Position numbers and translations under genes: made by a program. This document shows, one piece after another, positions 18,063 through 26,176 of a stretch of 64,000 nt of DNA. Numbering within the stretch: position 1 is the first letter of the stretch; the number at the start of each line of letters is the position of its first letter. This DNA comes from JAAYEV01 sp964508195 (GTDB lineage Bacteria > Bacillota > Clostridia > Ch29): assembly GCA_964508195.1 (NCBI GenBank), contig CAZDSH010000001.1, forward strand, positions 1 to 64,000, in the 5' to 3' direction. The notes beneath the pieces were generated by a model that was not told the origin of the DNA, searched no databases, and saw only the letters and a list, made by a program, of their open reading frames with translations.

Positions 18063-19082
18063 TTAAAATAACCCTGGCCTCGTTATATCCTTCCAGGTTA
18101 TTAATATTATTAGCATCAATAAGAATACAAAGCCGATTAAATGTATAAGGCCCTCCTTCTCGAGGTCGACGGGTTTTCCGCGGATACCCTCTAGGACTAG
18201 GAAAGCTAACCTGCCGCCGTCTAACGCAGGGATAGGCAACAGGTTAATGACCCCCAGGTTAAGGCTCAAAAAAGCCGTTAGGGATAAAACATCTATTATA
18301 CCGGTCTTTGTAGCCTGGTTCACCAGTTGGATAATCCCTACTGCGCCCATTATTTCATCCGGGGCGGCTCGGCCGGCTACTAATTGTCCCAGATAGCCTA
18401 CCATAGCACCGATAACCTCTATGCTCTTCATAACGGCTAGGTAGATCGAGCCTAAGGGGTTTTTCCTTGATTGGGGTGTAATGCCTATCATTTTTTGTCC
18501 GGTATCGACGTTAACGATAGGGAACACTACGATACTAAGCACTTCATCCCCTCGTTCTACTAACACATTCATTTGTTCGGTTTTGGAAGCGGCTATAATG
18601 TTCTGCAACCTATCCCAGCTCTCTATCTTCTCGCCATCAATATATATTATTTTGTCCTTAGGCCGTAGACCCGCCTCCTCCGCGGGGTGATCCTTTATAA
18701 CCGTATCTATAATGGTCGTAGGCGTTCCGATAATACAAAATATTATGCTTAAAGAAATTATCGCTAGCAAAATATTCATCATTGGCCCCGCCAATATTAC
18801 ACCGATCCTTCTTCCAAGGGATTTGCTGTTAAAGGAACCCTCCCCTTTGACCTTATCATCCTCACCTAACATCTTTACGTAACCGCCGATAGGGAATACA
18901 CGGAGGGAGTATTCGGTCTCGTTGGAACCCCAGGATACCAGCTTTGGTCCCATGCCTATAGAAAACTCCTCCACTGTAATCCCCGCCCTTTTAGCGGCGA
19001 TGAAATGTCCAAATTCATGGAAGAATATCATTAATGTAAATATGATTATAGATGTTATCGTAGTTATTATTGCCGGATTCAA
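18063..19082 (-). CDS. rseP: Site-2 intramembrane zinc metalloprotease RseP
   Basis: This 339-residue membrane protease cuts transmembrane substrates such as anti-sigma factors or signal peptides. The zinc motif HEFGH is at residues 22-26 inside the first membrane segment. A PDZ domain is centred near residues 125-185, and the second metal-binding motif LPIPALDGGRL is near 278-288, with a final membrane helix at the C-terminus. It begins with TTG overlapping the dxr stop by 4 bases, with AGGTGG six bases upstream, so the two genes are translationally coupled. Confidence 0.95.
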   Translation of the reverse strand: MNPAIITTITSIIIFTLMIFFHEFGHFIAAKRAGITVEEFSIGMGPKLVSWGSNETEYSLRVFPIGGYVKMLGEDDKVKGEGSFNSKSLGRRIGVILAGPMMNILLAIISLSIIFCIIGTPTTIIDTVIKDHPAEEAGLRPKDKIIYIDGEKIESWDRLQNIIAASKTEQMNVLVERGDEVLSIVVFPIVNVDTGQKMIGITPQSRKNPLGSIYLAVMKSIEVIGAMVGYLGQLVAGRAAPDEIMGAVGIIQLVNQATKTGIIDVLSLTAFLSLNLGVINLLPIPALDGGRLAFLVLEGIRGKPVDLEKEGLIHLIGFVFLLMLIILITWKDITRPGLF

Positions 19083-20248
19083 TACTTTCCACCTTCTTTT
19101 TTAATCATAGCATTAGCCTGTTCTCTACTCCATATATCCCAATGCAATATATCCTTTAAAATCAGCTTTTTTTGGACTGTATGCTTCTCCATGACCTTCT
19201 CCACTATTATAGGTATATAATTAAAGGGTATATCGCCCTTTAAAAAACGATCCACGGCGATCTCGTTAGCCCCGTTTAGTACAACGGGCATGGATCCGCC
19301 GGTCGCAAGGGCGTAATAGGCTAGCCCCAACGCCGGGAAAGTTTCCATGTCGGGTTTGAAAAATTCTAAACTACCCGCTGCCACGGGATCGTATTGCGGT
19401 AACCCCGTGGGTCTCCGGTCGGGATATGTAAGGGCGTATTGTATAGGTATCCGCATGTCCGGTACCCCTAATTGAGCTAAAACCGCACCGTCCGCCATCT
19501 CTACCATGGAATGTACTATGCTCTGGGGATGGACCAATACTTCAATTCTATCGGCCCCTAACCCAAACAGCCATCTCGCTTCTATAACTTCTAACCCTTT
19601 GTTCATAAGGGTTGCGGAATCTATAGAAATCTTTTTACCCATGTTCCAGTTAGGATGCTTTATGGCCTCACGGGGAGTTACATTTTTTAGCTCCTTGGAG
19701 GTTTTGCCTAAAAAAGGTCCGCCGGAGGCGGTGAGCAACAGTTTGCTTATTTGGGAGGTCGGCGTGTCACCGATACATTGGAATATAGCCGAATGTTCGC
19801 TGTCTACGGGTATTATTTTAACGCCTTTTTCCATAGCCCTATCCATTACTAATTTGCCGCCGGCAACGAGGGTTTCTTTATTGGCGAGGGCTATATCCTT
19901 CCCGGCCTCTATAGCCCTAAGGGTAGGTAAAAGCCCCGCTATGCCTACCATACCGTTTACGACTATATCGCAGCCGCTTTCAGTTATACATTTTAATATA
20001 CCTTCCTCTCCGTCGAGGACTACGGTATCCCTATTATCGCCTAGGGCATTCCTCAGTCTTTGGGCATTTTCGTAATTTAAAAGGGCCACTATAGACGGTT
20101 TAGCCCGTCGTATCTGTTTTAGCATCAAACGGTCGTTTTCCTTGGCGGTAAGGGCAACGATTTTGTATTCCCTAGGCATAGCCGAGACTACTTGTAAAGT
20201 CTGGCGGCCTATAGATCCGGTGCTACCTAAAACTGCAATCTTTTTCAA
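19079..20248 (-). CDS. dxr: 1-deoxy-D-xylulose 5-phosphate reductoisomerase
   Basis: Dxr makes methylerythritol 4-phosphate with NADPH, the first committed step of isoprenoid synthesis by this route. The 389-residue protein has the NADPH motif GSTGSIGRQTLQV at residues 8-20, the ANKETLV and DSEHSAIFQC metal-site segments, and LLTASGGPF. It begins with TTG, with AAGGG about 10 bases upstream. It belongs to the uppS-cdsA-dxr-rseP-ispG operon that supplies and uses isoprenoid carriers and phospholipid precursors. Confidence 0.96.
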   Translation of the reverse strand: MKKIAVLGSTGSIGRQTLQVVSAMPREYKIVALTAKENDRLMLKQIRRAKPSIVALLNYENAQRLRNALGDNRDTVVLDGEEGILKCITESGCDIVVNGMVGIAGLLPTLRAIEAGKDIALANKETLVAGGKLVMDRAMEKGVKIIPVDSEHSAIFQCIGDTPTSQISKLLLTASGGPFLGKTSKELKNVTPREAIKHPNWNMGKKISIDSATLMNKGLEVIEARWLFGLGADRIEVLVHPQSIVHSMVEMADGAVLAQLGVPDMRIPIQYALTYPDRRPTGLPQYDPVAAGSLEFFKPDMETFPALGLAYYALATGGSMPVVLNGANEIAVDRFLKGDIPFNYIPIIVEKVMEKHTVQKKLILKDILHWDIWSREQANAMIKKEGGKY

Positions 20249-20267
20249 GGTTATCCGACCCTTTCCG

Positions 20268-21083
20268 TTACCGTATTACCGGTAAACCTATTTCTATAAT
20301 ATAGTATATAACAGGTGTAGTAAACAATATACTGTCAAACCTATCTAAAATACCGCCATGACCGGGCATGAGCTTACCGAAGTCCTTTATATTGGCGTAT
20401 CTCTTTAGCAGTGATGCGGCCAGGTCCCCCATCTGGGCCATAATACCGCCTATCAAGCTAATAGGTATAAGCCGTAAGTTATGCACCTTAAGCCCCGTTA
20501 TCCTGTGCACAATAAGGCCAAATACAAGGGTACCTAAAACGCTACCAAAAATGCCACCTATTGCTCCTTCTACGGATTTTTTAGGACTTATCTCGGGACA
20601 CAGTTTATGTTTGCCGAAGTTTATGCCTACGAAATAAGCGAAGGTATCCCCTATCCAAGCTATAATAAATACTAACCATATTATTATAGGCCCGTGGTCC
20701 ATACTATATATAAGAAAAATCATGCTCATAAGCAACGAAACATAAATAAGCCCTAAAAGGGTTACGCCAAGGTCCAGTATACGTGCTTTGTTTTGGGCTA
20801 TCATGGCTACGAAACATGTTAAGGTACAAAAAACCACCGCGGCGGTTACATAGGTCAGGGCGGCGTTGCTATAGACACCCATAGTTATATTTATAATAGC
20901 ACCGGTTAATATCCCGATCATATAAAAGGGGCGTACATCCGTTGTATGGAATGTATTATAGAATTCCCATAGAGCTATCGTTGAAACCGCGGTAAGAACA
21001 ATTAGCAGGATTTTCCCCCCTAGAGCGAGTACGGCTACTAACAAAGGTATTGCTAATAGGGCGCTGGATATCCTAGTCCGCAT
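20268..21083 (-). CDS. cdsA: Phosphatidate cytidylyltransferase
   Basis: CdsA makes CDP-diacylglycerol from phosphatidate and CTP at the membrane, the branch point for phospholipids. The 271-residue protein has about seven to eight hydrophobic helices and the family signature near the C-terminus, SLLKRYANIKDFGKLMPGHG followed by GILDRFDS. The ATG has GGGGGATC six bases upstream and overlaps the uppS end by 11 bases. An earlier in-frame start would lie before the ribosome site. Confidence 0.95.
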   Translation of the reverse strand: MRTRISSALLAIPLLVAVLALGGKILLIVLTAVSTIALWEFYNTFHTTDVRPFYMIGILTGAIINITMGVYSNAALTYVTAAVVFCTLTCFVAMIAQNKARILDLGVTLLGLIYVSLLMSMIFLIYSMDHGPIIIWLVFIIAWIGDTFAYFVGINFGKHKLCPEISPKKSVEGAIGGIFGSVLGTLVFGLIVHRITGLKVHNLRLIPISLIGGIMAQMGDLAASLLKRYANIKDFGKLMPGHGGILDRFDSILFTTPVIYYIIEIGLPVIR

Positions 21084-21795
21084 TATTGATCCCCCCATAT
21101 CTTCTATCCCGCATTGAATAGTCCTTTAGCGCTTCTTCGAACATTTCTGGGGTAAAATCCGGCCAATAGCAATCAGAAAACCAAAGCTCGGAATAGGCTA
21201 TCTGCCAAAGAAGGAAATTGCTAATCCTAAGTTCGCCGCTAGGCCTAATCAATAAATCGGGATGGGGTATCCCCTTTGTATAAAGGTAACCCTCGAAAAA
21301 ATCCTTATCTATACTATGTATATTAGCTTTACCTGCGCATATATCCCTGGCTATATTTCTTACGGCCCTGATTATTTCGTCCTGCCCACCGTAATTAATA
21401 GCAACGCTGAGCACGGTACCGTCATTTTCTTTGGTCTCCGATACTGCTTTGTTTAATTCTTTTTCTATAGGGGCCTTAAGCCGGGAGGTATCCCCTAATA
21501 TATTCAATTTTATGTTATTGCGTTTTAGCTCCCAAAGTTCATTTTTTAAATATTCCATCATTAAACTCATAAGGTTTTTTATCTCTAAATCCGGTCTTTT
21601 CCAGTTCTCCGTGGAGAAAGCATACAGAGTTAGATATTTAAGGCCTATATTACATGAATACTTTACGATTTCTTTCAGCGCCAGCACCCCGGCTCTGTGA
21701 CCCATCTCCCTAGGCAACTTTCTCTTTTTGGCCCATCGTCCGTTCCCGTCCATTATTATTGCAACATGCCTTGGATAATTAGCCCTATGGTCCAT
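21073..21795 (-). CDS. uppS: Isoprenyl (undecaprenyl) diphosphate synthase
   Basis: This cis-prenyltransferase condenses farnesyl and isopentenyl diphosphates into the lipid carrier for cell-wall synthesis. The 240-residue protein carries MDGNGRWAKKR with catalytic D16, then AFSTENWKRP and the C-terminal RPSGELRISNFLLWQIAYSE and WPDF motifs. A GGAGGT site is six bases upstream. A hairpin in the gap before it may modulate its expression. Confidence 0.96.
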   Translation of the reverse strand: MDHRANYPRHVAIIMDGNGRWAKKRKLPREMGHRAGVLALKEIVKYSCNIGLKYLTLYAFSTENWKRPDLEIKNLMSLMMEYLKNELWELKRNNIKLNILGDTSRLKAPIEKELNKAVSETKENDGTVLSVAINYGGQDEIIRAVRNIARDICAGKANIHSIDKDFFEGYLYTKGIPHPDLLIRPSGELRISNFLLWQIAYSELWFSDCYWPDFTPEMFEEALKDYSMRDRRYGGINNAD

Positions 21796-21813
21796 TGTAA
21801 TACCTCCACCGTA

Positions 21814-21839
21814 AAATACCCCCTGCCCAGGAGGTATTT
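21814..21839 (-). promoter_or_regulatory. Intercistronic hairpin before uppS
   Basis: The minus-strand RNA forms AAATACC / GGTATTT, one mismatch, then three more pairs around a four-base loop. The stem ends in TTTTA, so it may be a weak terminator or a processing or stability element between the small gene and uppS. It ends 18 bases before the uppS start. Confidence 0.5.
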
Positions 21840-22023
21840 AGCAAACAATTAATTCGATCAGCGTATTTTTATTCCTTTGATCTATTACCCTTTTTTGCCC
21901 CTTATCGTCCCTTTGTCCAAAATAAGCCCCGGTATTTGTTATGACCACGTTAGAAATTTTATGCGCACCAAGTATACGAAGAGCATCATCAACAGTATAA
22001 CATATTAGCAACGGTACGCCCAT
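21838..22023 (-). CDS. Small protein of unknown function
   Basis: This 61-residue frame begins with an ATG one base after the frr stop, consistent with translational coupling. I do not recognise the protein. It has a short hydrophobic start (MGVPLLICYTV), an NVVITNTGAYFGQ segment, a polar middle and a hydrophobic end closing in cysteine; a second cysteine is at position 8. It has no membrane helix long enough to be certain. Its TAA stop touches the hairpin before uppS. It may be a real small gene specific to this lineage or a spurious frame in a translated gap. Confidence 0.55.
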   Translation of the reverse strand: MGVPLLICYTVDDALRILGAHKISNVVITNTGAYFGQRDDKGQKRVIDQRNKNTLIELIVC

Positions 22024-22024
22024 T

Positions 22025-22582
22025 TTATATTTCCATTATTTCTGCTTCTTTTTTTTCTATAGCTTTGTCAATGGCTTCGATGTATTTGTCCGTTAACCTT
22101 TGTATTTCGTTTTGTGCCCTTTTTTCTTCGTCCTCTGTTAATTCGCTGTTCTTTTTCATGTTCTTGATTACATCGTTGGCGCTCCTACGTTCGTTACGGA
22201 TGGATATTTTCGAGTTCTCACCATACTTTTTAATGAGTCTGACGAGTTCTACACGCCGTTCTTCAGTTAACTGGGGTATTACTAACCTTATTACCCTTCC
22301 ATCGTTGTTAGGATTTAATCCCAAATCGGATTTTAGTATTTCCTTTTCAATGTTCTGTAAAGCATTATTGTCGTAAGGTTGTATCACCAAAAGTCTGGGC
22401 TCCGGTGCAGAAATGCCTGCAATCTGGTTTAATGGTGTGGGGGTACCATAATAATCTACGGTAATTTTGTCTAAAAGGCCCGGATTTGCCCTTCCCGCCC
22501 TCACCGTTGTCAATTCACCCTCTAATGCCTTCAAAGTGGCTTTCATATTGTTTTCGGCTGTATCGTAAATCTCCAGTTTCAC
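22025..22582 (-). CDS. frr: Ribosome recycling factor
   Basis: RRF splits the post-termination ribosome together with EF-G. The 185-residue protein is full length, with the typical LTTVRAGRANPGLLDKI segment near residues 26-42, YYGTPTPLNQIA, and the long C-terminal helix region RRSANDVIKNMKKNSELTEDE. It begins with GTG preceded by GAGGAG. It follows pyrH in the universal rpsB-tsf-pyrH-frr order. Confidence 0.97.
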   Translation of the reverse strand: MKLEIYDTAENNMKATLKALEGELTTVRAGRANPGLLDKITVDYYGTPTPLNQIAGISAPEPRLLVIQPYDNNALQNIEKEILKSDLGLNPNNDGRVIRLVIPQLTEERRVELVRLIKKYGENSKISIRNERRSANDVIKNMKKNSELTEDEEKRAQNEIQRLTDKYIEAIDKAIEKKEAEIMEI

Positions 22583-22637
22583 TTTTAACTCCTCCCTAAT
22601 ATATTAAAGTTTTTTACGGCTGTTCCTCGTATCCCCG

Positions 22638-23348
22638 TTAGTATCCGATAGATGTCCCGATCTTTTCCCCTAGGATAACCTTTTTTATGTTATCCGAACT
22701 TTCAAGGCCAAACACTATTATCGGAATCCTATTGTCCATGCACAGGGAAATAGCGGTACTGTCCATAACCTTAAGCCCTAACCTTAATACGTCAAAGTAG
22801 TTTAGTTTATCAAATTTCTTTGCCTCTGGATTCGTCGCCGGATCGGAATCGTATACACCGTCCACTTTTTTAGCTAATAGTATTACCTCTGCATCAATTT
22901 CTGCTGCCCTAAGGGCGGCGGTTGTATCCGTTGAAAAGAACGGATTCCCAGTACCCGCCGCAAATATAACAACCCTCTTTTTTTCTAGGTGCCTAACGGC
23001 CCTCCTCCTTATATAGGGCTCCGCAATTTGCCGCATCTCTATGGCTGTTTGTACCCTCGTTGGGACTGCCCTCTCCTCGAGGGCATCTTGTAACGCCAAT
23101 GCGTTTATTATAGTCGCCAACATACCCATGTGATCGGCGGTCGTTCTATCCATACCCTCACCGGATCTGCCGCGCCATATATTGCCGCCACCTACCACGA
23201 TGGCTACCTCGACGCCCATTTCGACAACCTCTTTAATCTGGTGAGCTATCCTCGTTATAGTGCCAAAGTTTATGCCGAAACCCTTTGGCCCGGCTAATGC
23301 CTCTCCGCTAATTTTTAGAATTACCCTTTCGAATCGGGGGCCCGTCAT
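22638..23348 (-). CDS. pyrH: UMP kinase
   Basis: PyrH phosphorylates UMP to UDP and is normally activated by GTP and inhibited by UTP. The 236-residue protein has the amino-acid-kinase motifs LKISGEAL, VVGGGNIWRG, TADHMGMLAT and GTGNPFFSTDTTAALRAAEI. The ATG has GGAGGT six to seven bases upstream; a TTG directly before it is an unlikely start. It is separated from tsf by a gap holding a perfect inverted repeat. Confidence 0.97.
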   Translation of the reverse strand: MTGPRFERVILKISGEALAGPKGFGINFGTITRIAHQIKEVVEMGVEVAIVVGGGNIWRGRSGEGMDRTTADHMGMLATIINALALQDALEERAVPTRVQTAIEMRQIAEPYIRRRAVRHLEKKRVVIFAAGTGNPFFSTDTTAALRAAEIDAEVILLAKKVDGVYDSDPATNPEAKKFDKLNYFDVLRLGLKVMDSTAISLCMDNRIPIIVFGLESSDNIKKVILGEKIGTSIGY

Positions 23349-23383
23349 CAAAATACCTCCATATATGCAGATTCTACTTCATT

Positions 23384-23417
23384 ATATCAATGGGACACGG
23401 AAGTGTCCCATTGATAT
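23384..23417. repeat. Perfect 15-bp inverted repeat with four-base loop
   Basis: Positions 23384-23398 are the exact reverse complement of 23403-23417, with only four bases between. It lies between tsf and pyrH. On neither strand is it followed by a T-tract, so it is not a standard terminator. It could be an mRNA processing or stability hairpin or a protein-binding palindrome. Confidence 0.8.
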
Positions 23418-23434
23418 GTTGCCATGGATTGATC

Positions 23435-24082
23435 CTAACCCTTAGTCTGGGCTAATACTTCTTCAGCGAAGTTCTCTTCCCTCTTTTGCAGCCCTTCGCC
23501 CATTTCATATCGTACAAACCGCCTTATAGCTATATTTTCACCAGTTTTTGCAATTGTTTCCCTGAGGACCTGTTCAACAGACATCTCGGGGTCCTTTATA
23601 TAGGGCTGTTCTAAAATACATATCTCCTTATAAAACTTTCCGATGCGCCCTTCAACCATTTTGTCCACTATATGTTCAGGTTTACCTTCATTTAAAGCCT
23701 GCTGCGTAAGTATGCGTTTTTCGTCCTTTATTACATCCGCCGGGACGTCTTCCCTGCGTACGTACAATGGTTTAGATGCGGCTACCTGCATAGCCATATT
23801 CCTTACGAAGGCTTTGAAATCGTCAGTTTTTGCTACGAAATCCGTTTCACAGTTCACCTCAATAAGCACCCCAATGCGGCCACCCGTATGTATATATGAT
23901 TCCACCGTACCCTCGGCGGTAATCCTGCCAGCCTTTTTTGATGCGGCAGCAAGGCCCTTTTCCCTAAGCAAGTCTATAGCTTTTTCGATATTCCCTTCGG
24001 TCTTTTCCAGGGCCCTTTTACAATCCATCATCCCGGCGCCCGTTTTTCCCCGAAGCTCCTTTACCATTGCGGCTGTTACCAT
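23435..24082 (-). CDS. tsf: Elongation factor Ts
   Basis: EF-Ts reloads EF-Tu with GTP. The 215-residue protein is the shorter form with one main core domain, common in Firmicutes. The N-terminal UBA-like domain (VKELRGKTGAGMMDCKRAL) and the VNCETDFVAKTDDFKAF core motif are clear. A GGAGG site precedes the ATG. The gene is downstream of an rpsB terminator-like hairpin, so its level may be set by read-through. Confidence 0.96.
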   Translation of the reverse strand: MVTAAMVKELRGKTGAGMMDCKRALEKTEGNIEKAIDLLREKGLAAASKKAGRITAEGTVESYIHTGGRIGVLIEVNCETDFVAKTDDFKAFVRNMAMQVAASKPLYVRREDVPADVIKDEKRILTQQALNEGKPEHIVDKMVEGRIGKFYKEICILEQPYIKDPEMSVEQVLRETIAKTGENIAIRRFVRYEMGEGLQKREENFAEEVLAQTKG

Positions 24083-24107
24083 AGTTACTACCTCCTAAGC
24101 TTATTGT

Positions 24108-24140
24108 TAAAATAAAAAGGTAAGGGCGAACCCTCACCTT
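24108..24140 (-). terminator. UUCG-loop terminator/attenuator between rpsB and tsf
   Basis: On the minus strand AAGGTGAGGG pairs with CCCTTACCTT (one G-U pair) around a TTCG tetraloop, followed by TTTATTTT. The stem begins at the last base of the rpsB stop codon. It has all features of a rho-independent terminator, but tsf, pyrH and frr follow with no evident promoter, so it likely acts as a partial terminator. Confidence 0.8.
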
Positions 24141-24847
24141 TAATTATCCTGTTCTTCGAGCTGTTCCCCTTGTTTTGCTTCGAGTACTGCATCTGCCAGT
24201 ATGGAAGTTATCAGTTTAACGGATCTAATCGCATCATCGTTACCGGGAATAATATGATCTATTTCATCGGGGTCGCAATTCGTATCGACTATGCTGACTA
24301 GTGGTATCCCTAACTTTCTGGCTTCGGCCACGGCTATTCTTTCTTTACGGGAGTCCACCACATAAACCGCTCCGGGGAGCTCTTTCATATCCTTAATGCC
24401 CCCTAGGAACTTGCCCAGTTTTTCCCTTTCATGGTTCAGCTTTATGACCTCTTTTTTAGGCAAAAGGTCAAAGGTGCCGTCATCCTCCATTTTGTCGAGT
24501 TCGTGTAACCTGTCCACCCTTTTTCTTATGGTCTTAAAATTAGTCAACATCCCCCCTAGCCAACGTTGGTTGACGTAGGGCATCTCACAGCGGCTACTTT
24601 CTTCCCGGATGGATTCCTGGGCCTGTTTTTTTGTACCTACGAACAATATCTCTTTTCCCTCTGCTACTACGCTTTTTACGAACTCATAAGCGCTTTCAAT
24701 CATTGTTACCGTCTTCTGAAGGTCAATTATATAGATGCCGTTCCGTTCGGTAAAAATGTATTTCGCCATTTTCGGGTTCCATCTTCTCGTTTGGTGACCG
24801 AAATGTACGCCGGCTTCTAGTAATTGCTTCATAGTCACTACTGCCAT
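24140..24847 (-). CDS. rpsB: Small-subunit ribosomal protein uS2
   Basis: S2 is a late-assembling 30S protein needed for mRNA binding with S1. The 235-residue protein begins MAVVTMKQLLEAGVHFGHQT, the family N-terminus, followed by RRWNPKMAKYIF and the SNRWLGGMLTNFKTI-like segment (here QRWLGGMLTNF). The ATG chosen has GGAGGTGG upstream; an earlier GTG overlaps this site. The 105-base leader from a strong promoter contains short hairpins that might serve S2 autoregulation (inference). Confidence 0.97.
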   Translation of the reverse strand: MAVVTMKQLLEAGVHFGHQTRRWNPKMAKYIFTERNGIYIIDLQKTVTMIESAYEFVKSVVAEGKEILFVGTKKQAQESIREESSRCEMPYVNQRWLGGMLTNFKTIRKRVDRLHELDKMEDDGTFDLLPKKEVIKLNHEREKLGKFLGGIKDMKELPGAVYVVDSRKERIAVAEARKLGIPLVSIVDTNCDPDEIDHIIPGNDDAIRSVKLITSILADAVLEAKQGEQLEEQDN

Positions 24848-24961
24848 CTTTGCCACCTCCTATGGTTTTTAACCTCCACCCCCTACATTTGCTAGGATAA
24901 TCCTAATTTTAGGACACCAACCCCAGCTTCAAGGGATGTGTGTTGTTTTATTGCCTCGTGT

Positions 24962-24990
24962 AGTATATCACAGTTCATGGGCATTAGCAA
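24962..24990 (-). promoter_or_regulatory. SigA promoter for rpsB operon
   Basis: On the minus strand TTGCTA (-35), 17 bases, then TATACT (-10) with TG one base before the -10 (extended -10). It lies just past the stop of the preceding gene and about 105 bases before rpsB. This is one of the best promoters in the window and should start the rpsB-to-polC transcript. Confidence 0.75.
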
Positions 24991-24997
24991 CGATATT

Positions 24998-25438
24998 TCA
25001 AATTCCGTCATCGATCCCGGTAATTATCTTTATTATATCGTCCATAACAAGACCCTCCTGTATATTATGCGTCCCATAAGGAATACGTCTATCTAACCCT
25101 AACTCGATGAGCCTTTTATCAAAGGCATTTCTATCCTGTATAAGGCCCTTTTCAAACAATAGCTTTGCAACTTTATAGCTATCCGCTCCCTTAGGAATAA
25201 CGATGGTCCTTATAATGGGTTGCGATTTTTCCGTGACGGGTTCTTCTTCTATTGCCTTTTTGATACTATCTTCCTTTCCCAGTACATAATCCGGTCCCTT
25301 TCCTTCGAAGGGAAGGCCCTGCGCTGATTTTCCTGCCTTCCCCGCTAGGATATCCTGTCCCTGGGTTGAGGGTATAATAAAATACGCCATAATAAGGCAG
25401 ATCCCGAGGGCAAGGAATATAAATTTAAAGGCTCTCAT
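24998..25438 (-). CDS. Small membrane-anchored protein with MltG/YceG-like domain
   Basis: This 146-residue protein has an N-terminal membrane segment at about residues 5-23, a polar linker, and a C-terminal region (about 65-140) resembling the LysM-like first part of MltG: IPKGADSYKVAKLLFEKGLI, then RRIPYGTHNIQEGLVMDDIIKIIT. It lacks the catalytic lytic transglycosylase part, so it probably binds peptidoglycan or acts as a scaffold rather than cutting. It overlaps the preceding gene by 14 bases and ends the fla/che-fapA series just before the rpsB promoter. Similar short proteins occur in other clostridia. Confidence 0.75.
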   Translation of the reverse strand: MRAFKFIFLALGICLIMAYFIIPSTQGQDILAGKAGKSAQGLPFEGKGPDYVLGKEDSIKKAIEEEPVTEKSQPIIRTIVIPKGADSYKVAKLLFEKGLIQDRNAFDKRLIELGLDRRIPYGTHNIQEGLVMDDIIKIITGIDDGI

Positions 25439-25847
25439 TACTGGTTCCCACCCCTTTGCCGGCGAATTTTATTACAAGTTCCGTTTCACCTATACCTATG
25501 TCAAGCTCCTTTGCGATCTCTAAAACGGATTTTCCTTTGCGATGGAGCTCTAATATAGTACTCTTTTTACTCCATTGCTGTGGGGCTTCAGACAAGTCTT
25601 CTTCCTGCGTTGGCTCCGATATCGTTAGCACCTCATTGTATATCGTTAACATATTGTTATATTTTTTATCCAATTCGTCTACTACTGTAGCCGAAAGTTC
25701 GTTCAATTCGTCGATGAGTAATTCCGTCCGGGCGCTGGCCTGTTTTAGCTCCCTTATCTCGGCCTTATTTTTTAGTGCATCGCCTATGAACAATATTATT
25801 GATACAATAATAAACCCGATACCGGAAAAGAGTAGCCAATGATTCAT
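25425..25847 (-). CDS. DUF6115-type membrane protein
   Basis: The 140-residue protein has one N-terminal membrane helix (about 4-25), a predicted coiled coil (about 28-70), and a C-terminal helix-turn-helix-like region: STILELHRKGKSVLEIAKEL followed by DIGIGETELVIKFAG. This last part is the hallmark of the DUF6115 family, whose function is unknown. The ATG has AGAGGTG six bases upstream. Its position between fapA and the MltG-like gene, replacing the place of swrB/ylxL in Bacillus, suggests a role tied to motility (inference). Confidence 0.8.
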   Translation of the reverse strand: MNHWLLFSGIGFIIVSIILFIGDALKNKAEIRELKQASARTELLIDELNELSATVVDELDKKYNNMLTIYNEVLTISEPTQEEDLSEAPQQWSKKSTILELHRKGKSVLEIAKELDIGIGETELVIKFAGKGVGTSNESL

Positions 25848-25858
25848 CCTATACACCT

Positions 25859-26161
25859 CTATATCTTAATATCTATCCTACCGGACTGGATATTTTTCGT
25901 AGCTTTTTTTCTTTTTTCTTTTTTCTGATCCCGTTTTTTGTATCCTTTACTGTCCTTTTTTCCCTCATCATCGCGTATTATGGCGTGTTCGGCTTTTTGT
26001 GTATATTTTATTTGACGGTTTTCTATTTGGGTCCTCTGTTGTAAAACCTGGGCTTGTTGTTGTAGCTGCAGCCTTGTTTTGGCATCCCTAGGATACCTGC
26101 TCTGTGCTATTTCCGCACTTTTTTGTACGACAATCTGCATATCCACCGCTCTTACGGTCAT
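25859..26161 (-). CDS. Hypothetical glutamine- and lysine-rich protein
   Basis: This 100-residue protein has no membrane segment. The N-terminal half is predicted helical and rich in glutamine (MQIVVQKSAEIAQ, LQLQQQAQVLQQRTQ), and the C-terminal half is strongly basic (KKRDQKKEKRKKATK) before a short hydrophobic end. I do not recognise a family with confidence, though similar small genes are found after fapA in clostridial flagellar operons. It has a GGGGGG site and lies 15 bases after fapA, in the same operon. Confidence 0.7.
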   Translation of the reverse strand: MTVRAVDMQIVVQKSAEIAQSRYPRDAKTRLQLQQQAQVLQQRTQIENRQIKYTQKAEHAIIRDDEGKKDSKGYKKRDQKKEKRKKATKNIQSGRIDIKI

Positions 26162-26176
26162 AGAACCCCCCCTCCA

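Noticed and set aside
23384..23417. Terminator after tsf
   Set aside because: The stem is perfect but neither strand has a T-tract after it.
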